DNA of 50,462 bases from Planctomycetota bacterium (GTDB taxonomy: Bacteria > Planctomycetota > Planctomycetia > Pirellulales > Pirellulaceae), in NCBI GenBank assembly GCA_029259935.1, contig JAJDEH010000047.1:1-50462 (forward strand), in the 5' to 3' direction. The notes beneath the pieces were generated by a model. That model worked only from the letters and a program-made list of their open reading frames with translations, did not search any database and was not told the DNA's origin. Position numbers and translations under genes: made by a program. Numbering within the stretch: the first letter of the stretch is position 1; each line of letters opens with the position of its first letter. Shown in pieces: positions 19,132 through 29,392 of this stretch.

Positions 19132-19454
19132 GTTTCCTATCGGCGAACGTGAAAAAGCGGCTTACACGGAAGGAGTATAACGGCTCTGAAATAAAGGGCC
19201 AAACCGCAGGAGTCCAGTAAGGGATTCGCACCCTAAAAGAGGCGAGAACACCGTAACGGGAGAAAGTCGCATGGACGCGAGTGCCGGACTGAACACTTGC
19301 CCGCCCGACTGCCGCAGGCCTGGAAGAGATCTAAGAGGAAGAAGTGGTTGCGGTGTGCACCAATGCTAATTGGGCTGGCTGGTTCCGGAATCACACTGCG
19401 CCGATTCCGGTTGTCGTCTGCGATCGCCAGTCGGTCCTCTTTGGTTTCGGCTCG

Positions 19455-19703
19455 CTAATCATCCGAAGCCTTTGTATTTCGGGCACCACTCCGTTGCGCC
19501 TTGTCTCGTTGACGACCTCGCCAGGCTCCAATTGCGATCCCAGCACTCAGACCGCCGACGAACAGAACGTTGCGAAACATTCCAAGCCAAGATGCCTCCA
19601 TACCATCTGGACCAATCGCCGTGCCCGAGACCAATATGTCGATGACAAATACGGCAATCAGCGCCAGCAATCCGCCATATATCGCACCAAGAACGCTACG
19701 CAT
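19455..19703 (-). CDS. Small membrane protein with two hydrophobic helices, 82 aa
   Basis: The likely start is ATG 19703 (MRSVLGAIYGGLLALIAVFV); an in-frame TTG three codons upstream is the alternative. Two membrane helices are visible, about residues 5-28 and 43-63, with a hydrophilic loop between them (GTAIGPDGMEASW) and a basic C-terminal tail rich in Arg and Lys (WRGRQRDKAQRSGARNTK). No family recognised. It stands alone on the minus strand between repeat-bearing intergenic stretches. The clean hydropathy pattern supports a real gene. Confidence 0.6.
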   Translation of the reverse strand: MRSVLGAIYGGLLALIAVFVIDILVSGTAIGPDGMEASWLGMFRNVLFVGGLSAGIAIGAWRGRQRDKAQRSGARNTKASDD

Positions 19704-19810
19704 CAGGACCAACCATAAATGAAGACTCTGAATTCTGACCTCCGCCTCGCCTGCAATCTATCGTCTATTCCCTGTGCGAACAAACGTCTGCCCGGATTCG
19801 GGCTGCCAAT

Positions 19811-19885
19811 TTGTAAAAATCCACGGTTCAAATCGGGCGACTCATCTATAGGTGAGTGGGGGCCGCATTGGGTCCGTTTTTACAA
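19811..19885. repeat. Nested inverted repeat in intergenic DNA
   Basis: Outer arms TTGTAAAAA (19811-19819) and TTTTTACAA (19877-19885) are perfectly complementary over 9 bp. Between them lies a near-perfect 18-bp palindrome, ACTCATCTATAGGTGAGT (about 19840-19857). The element is downstream of the 92-aa minus-strand gene and upstream of the 82-aa gene, so it may be a terminator, a processing site or a small structured RNA. Confidence 0.6.
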
Positions 19886-19955
19886 TTCGAGCTATCGTCT
19901 GGCCGCTATCCAGGCCGAGTCTCCCAGTCCCAATCCCGCGTCAAATCGTAAACCA

Positions 19956-20234
19956 TTAGCGGAACCAGTATTTAGATTCAAACTGAGACCATTCCTGCTT
20001 CATGTTCAAGCCTGCTTCGATTCGCCGACTCACCCCTGGAACCCAAATTGAGTCACCGTGGAGGTTCGCTGCCGGCGATCCCATCTTGATACGTTCGGCT
20101 TGTAGCTCTTCCCCCCATTGTCGGCAGCGTGAAAATCCAGCGAGCAGCACGCCGACTAGCGCCATGAGAAGCAAGAACGTTCGCAGGTTAAACTGCCACC
20201 AGCGGCGTTTCAGGTTGTTGGATGAAGTCGTCAT
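19956..20234 (-). CDS. Small single-helix membrane protein with RRWWQFNLRT motif, 92 aa
   Basis: The start is set at ATG 20234 (MTTSSNNLKRRWWQFNLRT); the longer open frame to 20285 has no supporting site. The juxtamembrane string RRWWQF.LRT followed by FLLLMALVGVLLAGF is a recurring N-terminal signature of planctomycete membrane proteins, as I recall from that group. The rest (about 45-92) is hydrophilic and predicted outside the cytoplasm. Length is short for this group, in which the motif usually precedes larger or leucine-rich regions. Function unknown. Confidence 0.65.
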   Translation of the reverse strand: MTTSSNNLKRRWWQFNLRTFLLLMALVGVLLAGFSRCRQWGEELQAERIKMGSPAANLHGDSIWVPGVSRRIEAGLNMKQEWSQFESKYWFR

Positions 20235-20691
20235 TTCCAAACATCTTACCATCTGATCCGTCGAAGTGGCGGCACCTCTGCCCATTGCGTTAGGAAGTCC
20301 GCAGGAACGCCAAGCCCGATCATGTCGTTCTCGCTAATTTGCACGTCGATGTCCAAGTCGATGACGATCAACGACAATTGGCGGGCTTACGGGTACGGAT
20401 GTCGGTCGTCGTTGAGGAATGTTGCTCGATTCTTTGTCCTGTTGCCTCTTTCGCGCCTCAGTTCTTCACGACTGTTATCCGCCTGCTCACCCCGGCGGAT
20501 ATATGCCGTCGCCGTTTTCACGGCTTTTCCTCACGCCGGCGGATGTCAATCACGAGCCCGCCAGAAAAAGTTGCCGCACACGGGCCAAACCGCACCCTGG
20601 AAGCGACTCGTGATTCGGCTACAATGCCTGTGGCCGTCCCCGGCTATTTGGCAACCTAAACGTCGAGCGACCGCGTCGGCATTTCACCGAA
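20235..20691. other. Intergenic region upstream of the glycine cleavage operon
   Basis: About 450 bp between the divergent 92-aa gene and gcvT. Open frames here look spurious. CCGGCGGAT occurs twice (about 20494 and 20536). I looked for a glycine riboswitch and did not see its conserved core. A possible promoter is listed separately. Confidence 0.5.
20597..20625 (+). promoter_or_regulatory. Possible promoter of the gcv operon
   Basis: CTGGAA at 20597-20602 and TACAAT at 20620-20625 are spaced 17 bp, resembling a sigma-70 promoter with a strong -10 and weak -35. Transcription would start near 20632, about 60 bases before gcvT. Confidence 0.35.
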
Positions 20692-21849
20692 ATGCTAATC
20701 ACGGAAGTTGATCGGTACGAAATCCCAGCGAGCAATCTCGTGAACAGCACACTAGCTCAAACTCCGCTGAACGACTGGCACGCCGAGCACGGCGGTCGCA
20801 TGGTGGACTTCGCCGGCTGGCTGATGCCCGTTCAATACTCGTCCATTGTGGAAGAGCATAAAGCCACCCGAACGGCCTGCGGCGTGTTTGACGTTTCTCA
20901 TATGGGGCGGTTGGAATTCGAAGGGCCGGGGGCTGAACGGTTCTTGGATCGCCTGCTTACCCGCCGTGCGGCTGGCATGGCACCGGGAAAGATCCGCTAC
21001 TCGTTGGTCACCAACGAGCAAGGTGGCATCCTGGACGACGTGCTGCTGTATTGCCTACGGAACTCCGCAGCGGAGCAGCGGTTTTCCCTCGTCGTCAACG
21101 CCAGCAACCGCGCTAAAATCGTGGCCTGGATCGAACAACATTTGTCGGCCGACGACGATTTGCAATGGCGAGACAAGACAACCGCCACCGCCATGATCGC
21201 CGTACAAGGCCCCGCCGCCCTGGAGATCGTCAACCCGATCTTGAACATGGATGTAGGCGAGCTGGGCTATTACACGTTGGCCGAAAGCGAATCGCTGGGG
21301 GGAATCGTGAGCCGCACGGGATACACGGGCGAGGACGGCTGCGAGTTGATTGTCCCGGCGGATTCGATCGTGGGTCTGTGGGAAAACATCATGCAAGCCG
21401 GCCAGTCGCGCGGCATTCGGCCCGCCGGACTTGGCTCGCGCGACACGCTGCGGCTCGAAGCCGCCATGCCGCTATACGGTCACGAGCTATCCGAATCGAT
21501 TGACCCCTTTCAAGCCGGTTTGAGCTTCGCCGTGAATTTGAAAGATCGGCAATTCATTGGACGTGACGCGGTCGCGGCCGCCAAGGCCAATAGCGACCGG
21601 CCCAAGCGAGTCGGATTGGAGATGTCGGGAAAGCGCGTCCCTCGCGAACATTACTCGATTCATGCCGGCGACGAACAAGTCGGCGAGGTCACCAGCGGCA
21701 CGTTTTCGCCCACGCTTGATCGGCCCATTGCAATGGGTTACGTTCGGTCGGACGTTAGCCAAGTGGGCACGGAACTGACGATCGATATACGCGGCAGACG
21801 CGAACCGGCGCGCGTGGTCAAGCTGCCATTTTATTCTCGAGAAAAGTAG
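20692..21849 (+). CDS. gcvT: Aminomethyltransferase, T-protein of glycine cleavage
   Basis: GcvT takes the aminomethyl group from lipoyl-GcvH, releases ammonia and makes 5,10-methylene-tetrahydrofolate. Family landmarks are clear: LNDWHAEHGGRMVDFAGWLMPVQY near the N-terminus, VFDVSHMGRLEFEGP, GGILDDVLLY with the catalytic Asp, SRTGYTGEDGCEL, LGSRDTLRLEAAMPLYGHEL, and the C-terminal barrel ending FYSREK. Length of 385 residues is slightly above the usual 365-375. The first 16 residues do not match the family, so GTG 20740 (VNSTLAQTPLNDWH) may be the true start; neither has a good Shine-Dalgarno site. First gene of the gcv cluster; gcvH starts 13 bp after its stop. Confidence 0.95.
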   Translation: MLITEVDRYEIPASNLVNSTLAQTPLNDWHAEHGGRMVDFAGWLMPVQYSSIVEEHKATRTACGVFDVSHMGRLEFEGPGAERFLDRLLTRRAAGMAPGKIRYSLVTNEQGGILDDVLLYCLRNSAAEQRFSLVVNASNRAKIVAWIEQHLSADDDLQWRDKTTATAMIAVQGPAALEIVNPILNMDVGELGYYTLAESESLGGIVSRTGYTGEDGCELIVPADSIVGLWENIMQAGQSRGIRPAGLGSRDTLRLEAAMPLYGHELSESIDPFQAGLSFAVNLKDRQFIGRDAVAAAKANSDRPKRVGLEMSGKRVPREHYSIHAGDEQVGEVTSGTFSPTLDRPIAMGYVRSDVSQVGTELTIDIRGRREPARVVKLPFYSREK

Positions 21850-21862
21850 CAAAGGATAAGCC

Positions 21863-22258
21863 GTGGACCCCAAAGAATTACTCTACAACGAAACGCATGA
21901 ATGGGCCCATGTCTCGGACGAGGACGGCGCGAAGATCGCCACGGTCGGGATCTCGGCTTTTGCCGTCGAGCAGTTGACCGACCTCGTCTTCATGGAACTG
22001 CCGGAAGTCGGCAAGCAGATTGCCAAGGGCGATGAGTTTGGCGAAGTGGAATCGGTCAAAGCGGTCAGTCCGCTGTACAGTCCGGTGGACGGCGAAGTGA
22101 TCGAGGTGAACGCAAAAATTCCCGATAGCCTCGAAACGCTCAACGATGATCCTTATGGTGCCGGGTGGCTGATCAAAGTCAAAATCAGCGACGAAGCGGG
22201 GCTCTCAAATCTGCTTGATCCTGGTGCCTACGAAAAACAGTGCGCCGAAGAAGGTTAA
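21863..22258 (+). CDS. gcvH: Glycine cleavage system H protein
   Basis: GcvH is the lipoylated shuttle between P, T and L proteins. The 131-residue product has the family fold signature, with ESVKAVSPLYSPVDGEV; Lys66 is the lipoylation site. HEWAHVSDEDG at the start and DPYGAGWL near the end are typical. The start is GTG 21863, supported by AAAGGA at 21851-21856. It is separated from gcvPA by 93 bp that contain a dispersed repeat. The enzyme that could lipoylate it is encoded at the end of the cluster. Confidence 0.96.
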   Translation: MDPKELLYNETHEWAHVSDEDGAKIATVGISAFAVEQLTDLVFMELPEVGKQIAKGDEFGEVESVKAVSPLYSPVDGEVIEVNAKIPDSLETLNDDPYGAGWLIKVKISDEAGLSNLLDPGAYEKQCAEEG

Positions 22259-22261
22259 TTC

Positions 22262-22303
22262 AAGCGAGGCAGTGCCTCTGACCAATACGAGCCATCGCTC
22301 GGA
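22262..22303 (-). repeat. REP-like two-hairpin dispersed repeat, copy 2 (inside the gcv cluster)
   Basis: Inverted copy of 19090-19131, four bases after the gcvH stop. Read on the minus strand it is CCGAGCGATGGCTCG, TATTGGTC, GAGGCACTGCCTCGCT. The right hairpin is better here (GAGGC-ACT-GCCTC) than in copy 1, and the left stem is kept with a changed loop base. Placement between gcvH and gcvPA means it is transcribed if the cluster is one operon. Confidence 0.75.
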
Positions 22304-22351
22304 AGTCTCATTTAGTCCAGCCGACAAGAATTCTCATTCTCTAAAATTGCC

Positions 22352-23711
22352 ATGCCCTATCTATACAACACGCAAGAAGACCAGCAAGCGATGCTCGCCG
22401 CGATCGGAGCCAATTCGATCGACGAGCTTTTCGAGCAAGTTCCCGCCGAATTGCAATTGGGTCGCGAACTGGACTTGCCTCCCGCGCTCACGGAACTAGA
22501 ACTGGCTCAGCATGTCGGCACACTCGCCGATCGCAACACGCACGCCGGCCGGTCCGCTTGTTTTTTGGGCGGCGGCAGCTACGACCATTTCATTCCAGCC
22601 GCCGTCGACGCGCTCGCCTCGCGCGGTGAGTTTTATACTTCCTATACGCCTTATCAGCCGGAAGTCAGCCAGGGCAATCTGCAGGCCATGTTTGAATATC
22701 AAACATTGATTTGCCAACTGACCGGCATGGATGTTTCCAACGCCAGCCTTTACGACGGCGGCAGCGCGGCGGTTGAGGCGGTGCTGATGAGCATGAACGC
22801 CACGCGCCGGCATGGCAAGGTCGTCACCACGTCGAGCGTTCATCCCGAGTATCGACAAAGTTTGAGCACGTATTTGCGAAACTTGAATTGTGAGCTCGTG
22901 TGCATCGACGCCGCCGACGGCACGACTTCGCTGGAAGCCGTAGCGGCCGCCGTGGACGACCAAACGGCCTGCGTACTGATTCAACATCCAAACTTCTTCG
23001 GATGTCTGGAGGAAGTGGAAGAGGTCGCGAAAATTGCCCATGCCGCCGGGGCCATGTTGGTGCAGTCGTTCGATCCGATGAGTCTGGGGCTACTCAAACA
23101 GCCTGGGGAACTAGGAGCCGATATCGCGGTGGCGGAAGGCCAGTCGCTGGGCAGCCCGATGGCGTTCGGCGGACCGTACCTGGGGATCATGGCCTGTCGC
23201 GAAGCTTTTGTGCGCCGGATGCCTGGACGCATCGCGGGCCAAACGTTGGCTCATGGCAATCGACGCTGCTGGGTGCTCACGCTGCAAACGCGCGAGCAAC
23301 ACATTCGCCGCGAGAAGGCGACTAGCAACATCTGCACGAATCAAGGACTGTACGCCCTACGGGCCAGCATCTATCTGGCGCTCATGGGCCCACAAGGGAT
23401 GCGCGAAGTTGGAGAGCTTTGCCTGCGCAAGTCGCACTACGCCGAGCGACAATTGACGGCCAGCGAGCGATTTTCAGCCGCCTTCCCGTCACCGTACTTC
23501 AAGGAATTTGTCATCCGCGATCAGGCGGACCAAGTTTCTCAACTGGTAGGCGAAGCGAAGCAGGCCGGGATTCTGGCCGGAGTGCCGCTTGGCCGCTGGT
23601 ATCCACAACTGAGCGACTGCCTCTTGGTGACGGTCACCGAAAAACGAACCCAACAGGAAATCGACAAATTGGCGAGTTGCTTTGCCCAAAGCAATTCGGC
23701 TACCACAATCC

Positions 23712-23719
<8 letters not shown>
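22352..23719 (+). CDS. gcvPA: Glycine dehydrogenase (decarboxylating) subunit 1
   Basis: This is the N-terminal half of the split P protein, 455 residues, which with GcvPB decarboxylates glycine and loads the aminomethyl group on GcvH. Family landmarks: MPYLYNTQEDQQAMLAAIG at the start, FLGGGSYDHFIPA, FYTSYTPYQPEVSQGNLQ, FEYQTLICQLTGMDVSNASLYDG, FGGPYLGIMAC, and CTNQGLYALRA. The split arrangement is found in Gram-positive bacteria, archaea and planctomycetes, unlike the fused proteobacterial gcvP. The start ATG 22352 lacks a clear Shine-Dalgarno site. Its end overlaps gcvPB by 8 bp. Confidence 0.96.
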
Positions 23720-25150
<1,431 letters not shown>

Positions 25151-25169
<19 letters not shown>

Positions 25170-25888
25170 TCGTCGACCCGCCGGCGCGCGGGTCGTGGAA
25201 CATGGCGGTCGACGAAGCGCTGTTGGAATCGGCCGGCTCGTCAGGTCCAACGACACTCAGGTTCTATCAATGGCAAGAAGCCACGGTATCGCTGGGTTAT
25301 TTCCAGCGGCTTGAAGACCGGCGACATCATCTTTCCAGTCGTGACCAGCCGCTCGTCCGCCGCGCAACGGGCGGCGGCGCGATCATCCACGACCACGAGC
25401 TAACCTATAGCTTTTCAGCACCCATCACCGATCGCGTTTCTCGGAATGTGGCCGCTCTCTATGACACATTCCACAAGACCCTGATTCGTTCCCTCCTGGA
25501 GTGGGGTGTAGAAGCCAATCTTTGTGAGGGTGGCCAGGTGACGGAAAATCAGCCTTTTCTTTGCTTTCAGCGCCGTTCCGCAGGCGATGTGCTTTTGGGC
25601 CGGTCAAAAATTGCTGGCAGCGCGCAGCGCCGGCACTTCGGGGCCGTCTTGCAACATGGCAGCATTCTGCTGAGCGGATCGCCGCACGCTCCTGAATTGG
25701 GGGGAATCGAGGACCTGCTCGACGTGAGCGTCGAGATTTCCGAGTTGATTCCCAAATGGACCCAACTTTTGAGCCAAGAGTTGGACATCTCGTTCCAAAC
25801 GGACAGTTGCAGGCCTTCCGAGTCGAGTTCCGCCCTTCAGATCGAAGCTAAGAAATTTTCGGAGGAAACCTGGACAAAACGCCGATGA
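25151..25888 (+). CDS. Lipoate-protein ligase A / octanoyltransferase family protein
   Basis: The 245-residue protein has the cofactor-transferase motifs: SWNMAVDEALL, LVRRATGGGAIIHDHELTYS, and GRSKIAGSAQRR with the lysine used in acyl binding, followed by HGSILL. It should attach lipoate or octanoate to GcvH, encoded in the same cluster. A Cys in FLCFQRR sits where this family has a conserved Cys, so I cannot separate LplA from LipM-type octanoyltransferase. The start is ATG 25151 inside the end of gcvPB; the frame is open much further upstream but only as antiparallel coding of gcvPB. The last 35 residues are Ser/Glu/Lys-rich and probably not part of the fold. Confidence 0.88.
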
Positions 25889-25912
25889 GCCCCTCCGTAG
25901 GTGGCATTTTTT

Positions 25913-25941
25913 TTGACACATTTCCGCAAATTCAGTAAGCT
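25913..25941 (+). promoter_or_regulatory. Possible promoter for the FHA gene
   Basis: A consensus TTGACA (25913-25918) follows a run of eight T, with TAAGCT 17 bp downstream (25936-25941) as a weak -10. It would give a leader of about 175 bases before 26124. The T-run just upstream might end the gcv transcript, but I see no good hairpin before it. Confidence 0.4.
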
Positions 25942-26123
25942 GTAGCTTTACATAGCAGGCGAATTCCGCGATCATTCGAGTCAAGGAAAAGCCTGATGCT
26001 GAATTGGGAGTCGGCAGATTTTCTAGATATTTTCGATTACTTCGCCTTCCCCATCAAGCTTCGCCGTCGATGCAGCCATTGTTCAGCTTTTTTTCGTAGA
26101 ACGGCCTTACGAAGGATTCAAGC

Positions 26124-26864
26124 ATGCGAGTGAAGTTAAGGGTGTTGCATGGGGCAAATGCTGGTCGCGAAGTGAAGATTCCTGTCTCGCAATTCTTGAT
26201 CGGACGTGATGACGCCTGCCAACTTCGTCCTCGCAGCGACTTAATCAGCCGCAAGCACTGCGTTATACGTATTGGCGAAACCGGGGTCGTCGTCCGAGAT
26301 TTGAAGAGCCGTAACGGCACGTTTGTGAATGACGAAAAGGTGGAAGGCGACCGCGAATTGAAGCTTGGCGATCGGTTGCGGGTCGGCAAGGTGGAATTCG
26401 AAGTTTTGATCGACCATGGTCTTGCAGGCACCAAGAAGCCGGTTGTTAAGAACGTCAAGGAAGCGGTCGCGCGAACGGTAGAAAAAGAAGCAAAAGGCGG
26501 CGAAGAGGACATTGACGGCTGGCTGGAAGAAGCGGATGAGGTGGATCGAGCACAAAAGCTGACGGATCCGGATACCCGCCAATATAAATTGGACGAAACC
26601 GAACGCGTTTTGCTGGAGAAGGCCGAAGCCGCCAAGGCAGCGCAGGCCGGAAAATCGGCGGATTCCAAGGCCGACGATGAAGCCGACGCCACCACGGACA
26701 CAATCAGCGGTGCTGATGTCACCGAAGAAGACACGAAAGTCGGCTCTCCGAAAACGAAAAAGAAGCGAGAGTTCGGAAAACTGCCCGATGTGCCTAATTC
26801 TCAATCCGAGAATTCACGCGATGCGGCCGCCCAGGTGCTGAAGGATTTCTTCAACCGGCGGTAG
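26124..26864 (+). CDS. FHA-domain protein
   Basis: Residues about 1-95 form a forkhead-associated domain that binds phosphothreonine. The key residues are present: GRD (27-29), SRKH (42-45) and RNGTFVN (63-69). The remaining 150 residues are highly charged, with an Ala/Lys/Glu-rich helical stretch (about 165-190) and a Lys-rich tail; no second domain is recognisable. ATG 26124 follows GAAGGA with good spacing. It may read out signals from Ser/Thr kinases such as the one at 17.9-18.9 kb, but the genes are not adjacent. The sigma/anti-sigma pair follows after about 245 bp. Confidence 0.93.
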   Translation: MRVKLRVLHGANAGREVKIPVSQFLIGRDDACQLRPRSDLISRKHCVIRIGETGVVVRDLKSRNGTFVNDEKVEGDRELKLGDRLRVGKVEFEVLIDHGLAGTKKPVVKNVKEAVARTVEKEAKGGEEDIDGWLEEADEVDRAQKLTDPDTRQYKLDETERVLLEKAEAAKAAQAGKSADSKADDEADATTDTISGADVTEEDTKVGSPKTKKKREFGKLPDVPNSQSENSRDAAAQVLKDFFNRR

Positions 26865-27108
26865 CACGCTGAAACGCGATGATGACCAAGGCTCGGCGAG
26901 CCCGCCCGCCTTCCAGTCGGAGGTCCGTGGTCGTTGTCAGGTCCGGCCGGCTACCAATCTGGAAATCTCTCAAGTTTTTTTGAGGAATTCTCCAAGATCC
27001 GGCGGCAGAACGAGAATTACGTCCCAATCGTCGCCAGTTCGGTTGAAACCTGCCTCGACTCCCCCGAGTATCATCTTACGACGACCCTGCGGGGTTAAGG
27101 ACTTCCTG

Positions 27109-27675
27109 TTGTCAGACGAATTCCGCGAACTTGTAAAACGATGCCTTGCCGGGCACCAAGATGCGATGGTCGATCTTGTGGACCGGTTTCGCGGACAGGT
27201 TTTTGGTCTTTGTTACCGGATGCTCGGCAGCCGAGAGGACGCCGAGGACGCGGCTCAAGAGACATTCGTACGAGTTCTGAAAAACCTCGCAACTTGGGAC
27301 GCCAATCGAGAATTCGAGCCTTGGCTGCTGGCGATTGCCGGCAACCGCTGTCGAACGGCCCTGGCCACACGGCGTAGAAAACCGCCCATGCAAACGATCG
27401 CGGAACCGATCACCGACAAGACTCCCGACATGCAGGCGGCTCAAAACCTGGCCGAGGAAGTGCGTTTAGCGCTGCTGAAGGTTCGAGACGAACTACGTCA
27501 AGCCTTTGTGATGTTTCATGAACACCAATTGAGCTATGCGGAAATTGCCGAGTCGATGAATTGTCCGGTTGGAACGGTCAAGACATGGGTTCACCGTGCC
27601 CGACGTGAGATTGTCGATCAATTGCGACGTCGTGGCGTAATACAAGAGTCCGAATATGAAATGCGAAGAGTTTGA
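27109..27675 (+). CDS. ECF RNA polymerase sigma factor
   Basis: A 188-residue ECF sigma factor: region 2 (VDRFRGQVFGLCYRMLGSRE, DAEDAAQETFVRVLKNL) and region 4 (LSYAEIAESMNCPVGTVKTWVHRARREI). The start is TTG 27109, supported by AAGGA at 27097-27101 with 7-base spacing and by family length; the frame stays open to 26980 but that extension has no homology-like content. It overlaps the anti-sigma gene by 20 bp, the usual arrangement for a sigma factor held by a membrane anti-sigma protein. Confidence 0.92.
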   Translation: MSDEFRELVKRCLAGHQDAMVDLVDRFRGQVFGLCYRMLGSREDAEDAAQETFVRVLKNLATWDANREFEPWLLAIAGNRCRTALATRRRKPPMQTIAEPITDKTPDMQAAQNLAEEVRLALLKVRDELRQAFVMFHEHQLSYAEIAESMNCPVGTVKTWVHRARREIVDQLRRRGVIQESEYEMRRV

Positions 27676-28360
27676 AAACCGACTGAATGACTTGCTGGAT
27701 GCCCGGCGCTGTCCATCCACGGATAACAACTTGGGCGCGCATGCGCTGCGTTGTCCGGGTTGCGCTCAATTGGTCGCAGGTTGGTCGGTGGTCCAAGAGG
27801 CGATCGATCTCAACGATGCCGAAATGAGCGACCGACAATTGCCCTCGGCGGAGTTCACGCAAAACGTCATCAACCGCATGCGGAAGCAGGCCGAATTGCC
27901 GGCCAGTTCGTGGAAAACGGCTCAGTGGATTTCGGCGATCGCGGTCGTGGCCGCCTTGGTCTTGATCGCTCTTATTCCAGCATTGCCGACGTTGCTGGAA
28001 TCAGCCGCTTCCCCAACGACCTCCATTGCGGGCACCGGTACCGAGCCGGCGAATTCCATCGACAAGGAAGCGAATGTCATCACTCAGGTTCCCAACGGAC
28101 AGGGCAGTGACACCCTGCAATCACCCGGCGGGAATTCTGATGAAGTGCCAGGTTATTCATCCGTCGCGCTCAACATGCCGCTCCCCGCGCTGGACAGCGT
28201 AACGTCGATCGAACCTAACAAAATTCCAGGAGTGCGTCCCATTCGATCCTCGATCACCGTCGCCGTCGGACTGTTGCGCACCGCCTTCCCCGGCAGCAAG
28301 GAAGACGAGCCGACCAAGCCGCAAGCCGTTCTCATGCGATCGACCCTAACGCTCTCTTAG
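27656..28360 (+). CDS. Membrane anti-sigma factor with zinc-binding N-terminus
   Basis: The 234-residue protein starts MKCEEFENRLNDLLD and contains the H-x3-C-x2-C motif of zinc-associated anti-sigma domains (His29, Cys33, Cys36). A single membrane helix lies near residues 90-111 (ISAIAVVAALVLIALIPAL), and the exported part is Ser/Pro/Thr-rich without a known fold. It should bind and silence the ECF sigma factor whose gene it overlaps. Release would need proteolysis or a conformational signal. An M50 protease is encoded 12 kb away, but no link is shown. Confidence 0.88.
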   Translation: MKCEEFENRLNDLLDARRCPSTDNNLGAHALRCPGCAQLVAGWSVVQEAIDLNDAEMSDRQLPSAEFTQNVINRMRKQAELPASSWKTAQWISAIAVVAALVLIALIPALPTLLESAASPTTSIAGTGTEPANSIDKEANVITQVPNGQGSDTLQSPGGNSDEVPGYSSVALNMPLPALDSVTSIEPNKIPGVRPIRSSITVAVGLLRTAFPGSKEDEPTKPQAVLMRSTLTLS

Positions 28361-28474
28361 GGGCCGCGATTCCTACCCGCGCCGCGATCAATGACGTGCA
28401 ATTGCTAAGCCGAGGCGTGTTGTCTTTAATAGGCGGCTGACCACTTGTGCATGATTGATCGATTACGATACTAA

Positions 28475-29392
28475 ATGAGCATGGGCACTCGTCTCACATT
28501 CTCTTGGTGGAATACGGCTCTTTCGCCGTTAGGCCAGCGACGGTCGAACCAGTCCGAATTGCAAGTTGCCGCGGAGACTATTCGGTATCTGCTGGTTGAT
28601 CTGGAAGTGGACTGCTTGGCTCTAGGAGAGGTAACTCCAGAGGACGTTCGGGAGATCATGAAGATTTCGGAACTCCCAAATTATACCTTTTTTGACGGAA
28701 CCCAACGGTCGGGTCGGGTGAGGTTTGACACTGGCCTACTCTATCACACGGGCAGACTGGGACTAGTCGACACGGAATCCATCCGATCCATTCGCGGCAC
28801 TCGGTCGCTGAAGGTTTCCCACCGTCACGATCTTGTAGTTCTTGACGGTGATTACCTCATTCATGTGTTCGTTTGCCATTGGCCGAGCAGGCTGTGGTGC
28901 GAAGAAAACAGCGCTGACCGACATGTGCTTGGTCTTCGTTTGCGTGAGGCGATCGCTTCGCTGAAGGCAAACGGCGGCGTGCCAAGCCAGTCCGTTGTAT
29001 TGGGGGACTTTAACGACGAACCCCATGATAAATCTCTCGCCGAACAACTGCTCGCGTCACGTGACCGTCGCCTCGTGCGAAAGCGATCCGACTATCTTTA
29101 CAACCCCTTTTGGCGGACCATGGGTGAACATCTTCCGCATGTTCCCGAGCGGCCGAACAACTCGTATGCGGGTACTTGCTATTACGGCAAGGGAGTCGAC
29201 ACCAAGTGGCGAACATTCGATCAGATCATTTTTTCGGGCTCATTCCTCGGAGACGGGACCTGGCAGCTTAACGAGGAATACACGCGAGTGGTATACTTGG
29301 AAGGGTACGATAAACGAGTCACAAAGCCGACGGAAGTATTCGATCATTTTCCGGTAATCAGCGCAATTCAAAGGGTAGAGAAAAATGGCTGA
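28475..29392 (+). CDS. Endonuclease/exonuclease/phosphatase (EEP) family protein
   Basis: The 305-residue product has a full set of EEP catalytic landmarks: WWNTA near the start, Glu52 in LALGEVTP (metal), His135 in VFVCHWPSR, LGDFND with Asp178 and Asn180, and the terminal FDHFPV. EEP enzymes cleave phosphodiester or phosphomonoester bonds in nucleic acids, lipids or inositol phosphates; the substrate here cannot be told. No signal peptide, so cytoplasmic. It overlaps the next gene by 8 bp (ATGGCTGA). Base composition looks less GC-rich than the surrounding genes. The pair stands in an accessory-looking part of the window. Confidence 0.85.
   Translation: MSMGTRLTFSWWNTALSPLGQRRSNQSELQVAAETIRYLLVDLEVDCLALGEVTPEDVREIMKISELPNYTFFDGTQRSGRVRFDTGLLYHTGRLGLVDTESIRSIRGTRSLKVSHRHDLVVLDGDYLIHVFVCHWPSRLWCEENSADRHVLGLRLREAIASLKANGGVPSQSVVLGDFNDEPHDKSLAEQLLASRDRRLVRKRSDYLYNPFWRTMGEHLPHVPERPNNSYAGTCYYGKGVDTKWRTFDQIIFSGSFLGDGTWQLNEEYTRVVYLEGYDKRVTKPTEVFDHFPVISAIQRVEKNG

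Larger units (their letters stand above)
18924..19454. other. 531-bp intergenic stretch with repeats, no convincing gene
   Basis: Open frames here lack start signals and domain content. The stretch holds the CCGAA-type repetitive patch (18955-19015), a two-hairpin dispersed repeat (19090-19131) and a short hairpin series around 19182-19234: GGCTCT pairs with AGGGCC over a 7-base loop, and AGGG pairs with CCCT over a 7-base loop. A GGAAGGAG at 19168-19175 is not followed by an open frame. Confidence 0.6.

Noticed and set aside
18728..19180. 150-aa plus-strand open frame
   Set aside because: Half is antisense to the kinase gene and half is the intergenic repetitive patch.
20286..20691. Glycine riboswitch upstream of gcvT
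   Set aside because: The conserved core of the aptamer is not visible.
26109..26126. Possible third copy of the epimerase leader (GAAGGATTCAAGCATG) at the FHA gene
   Set aside because: Similarity covers only the ribosome site and start; the hairpin and the rest of the 57-bp unit are missing.
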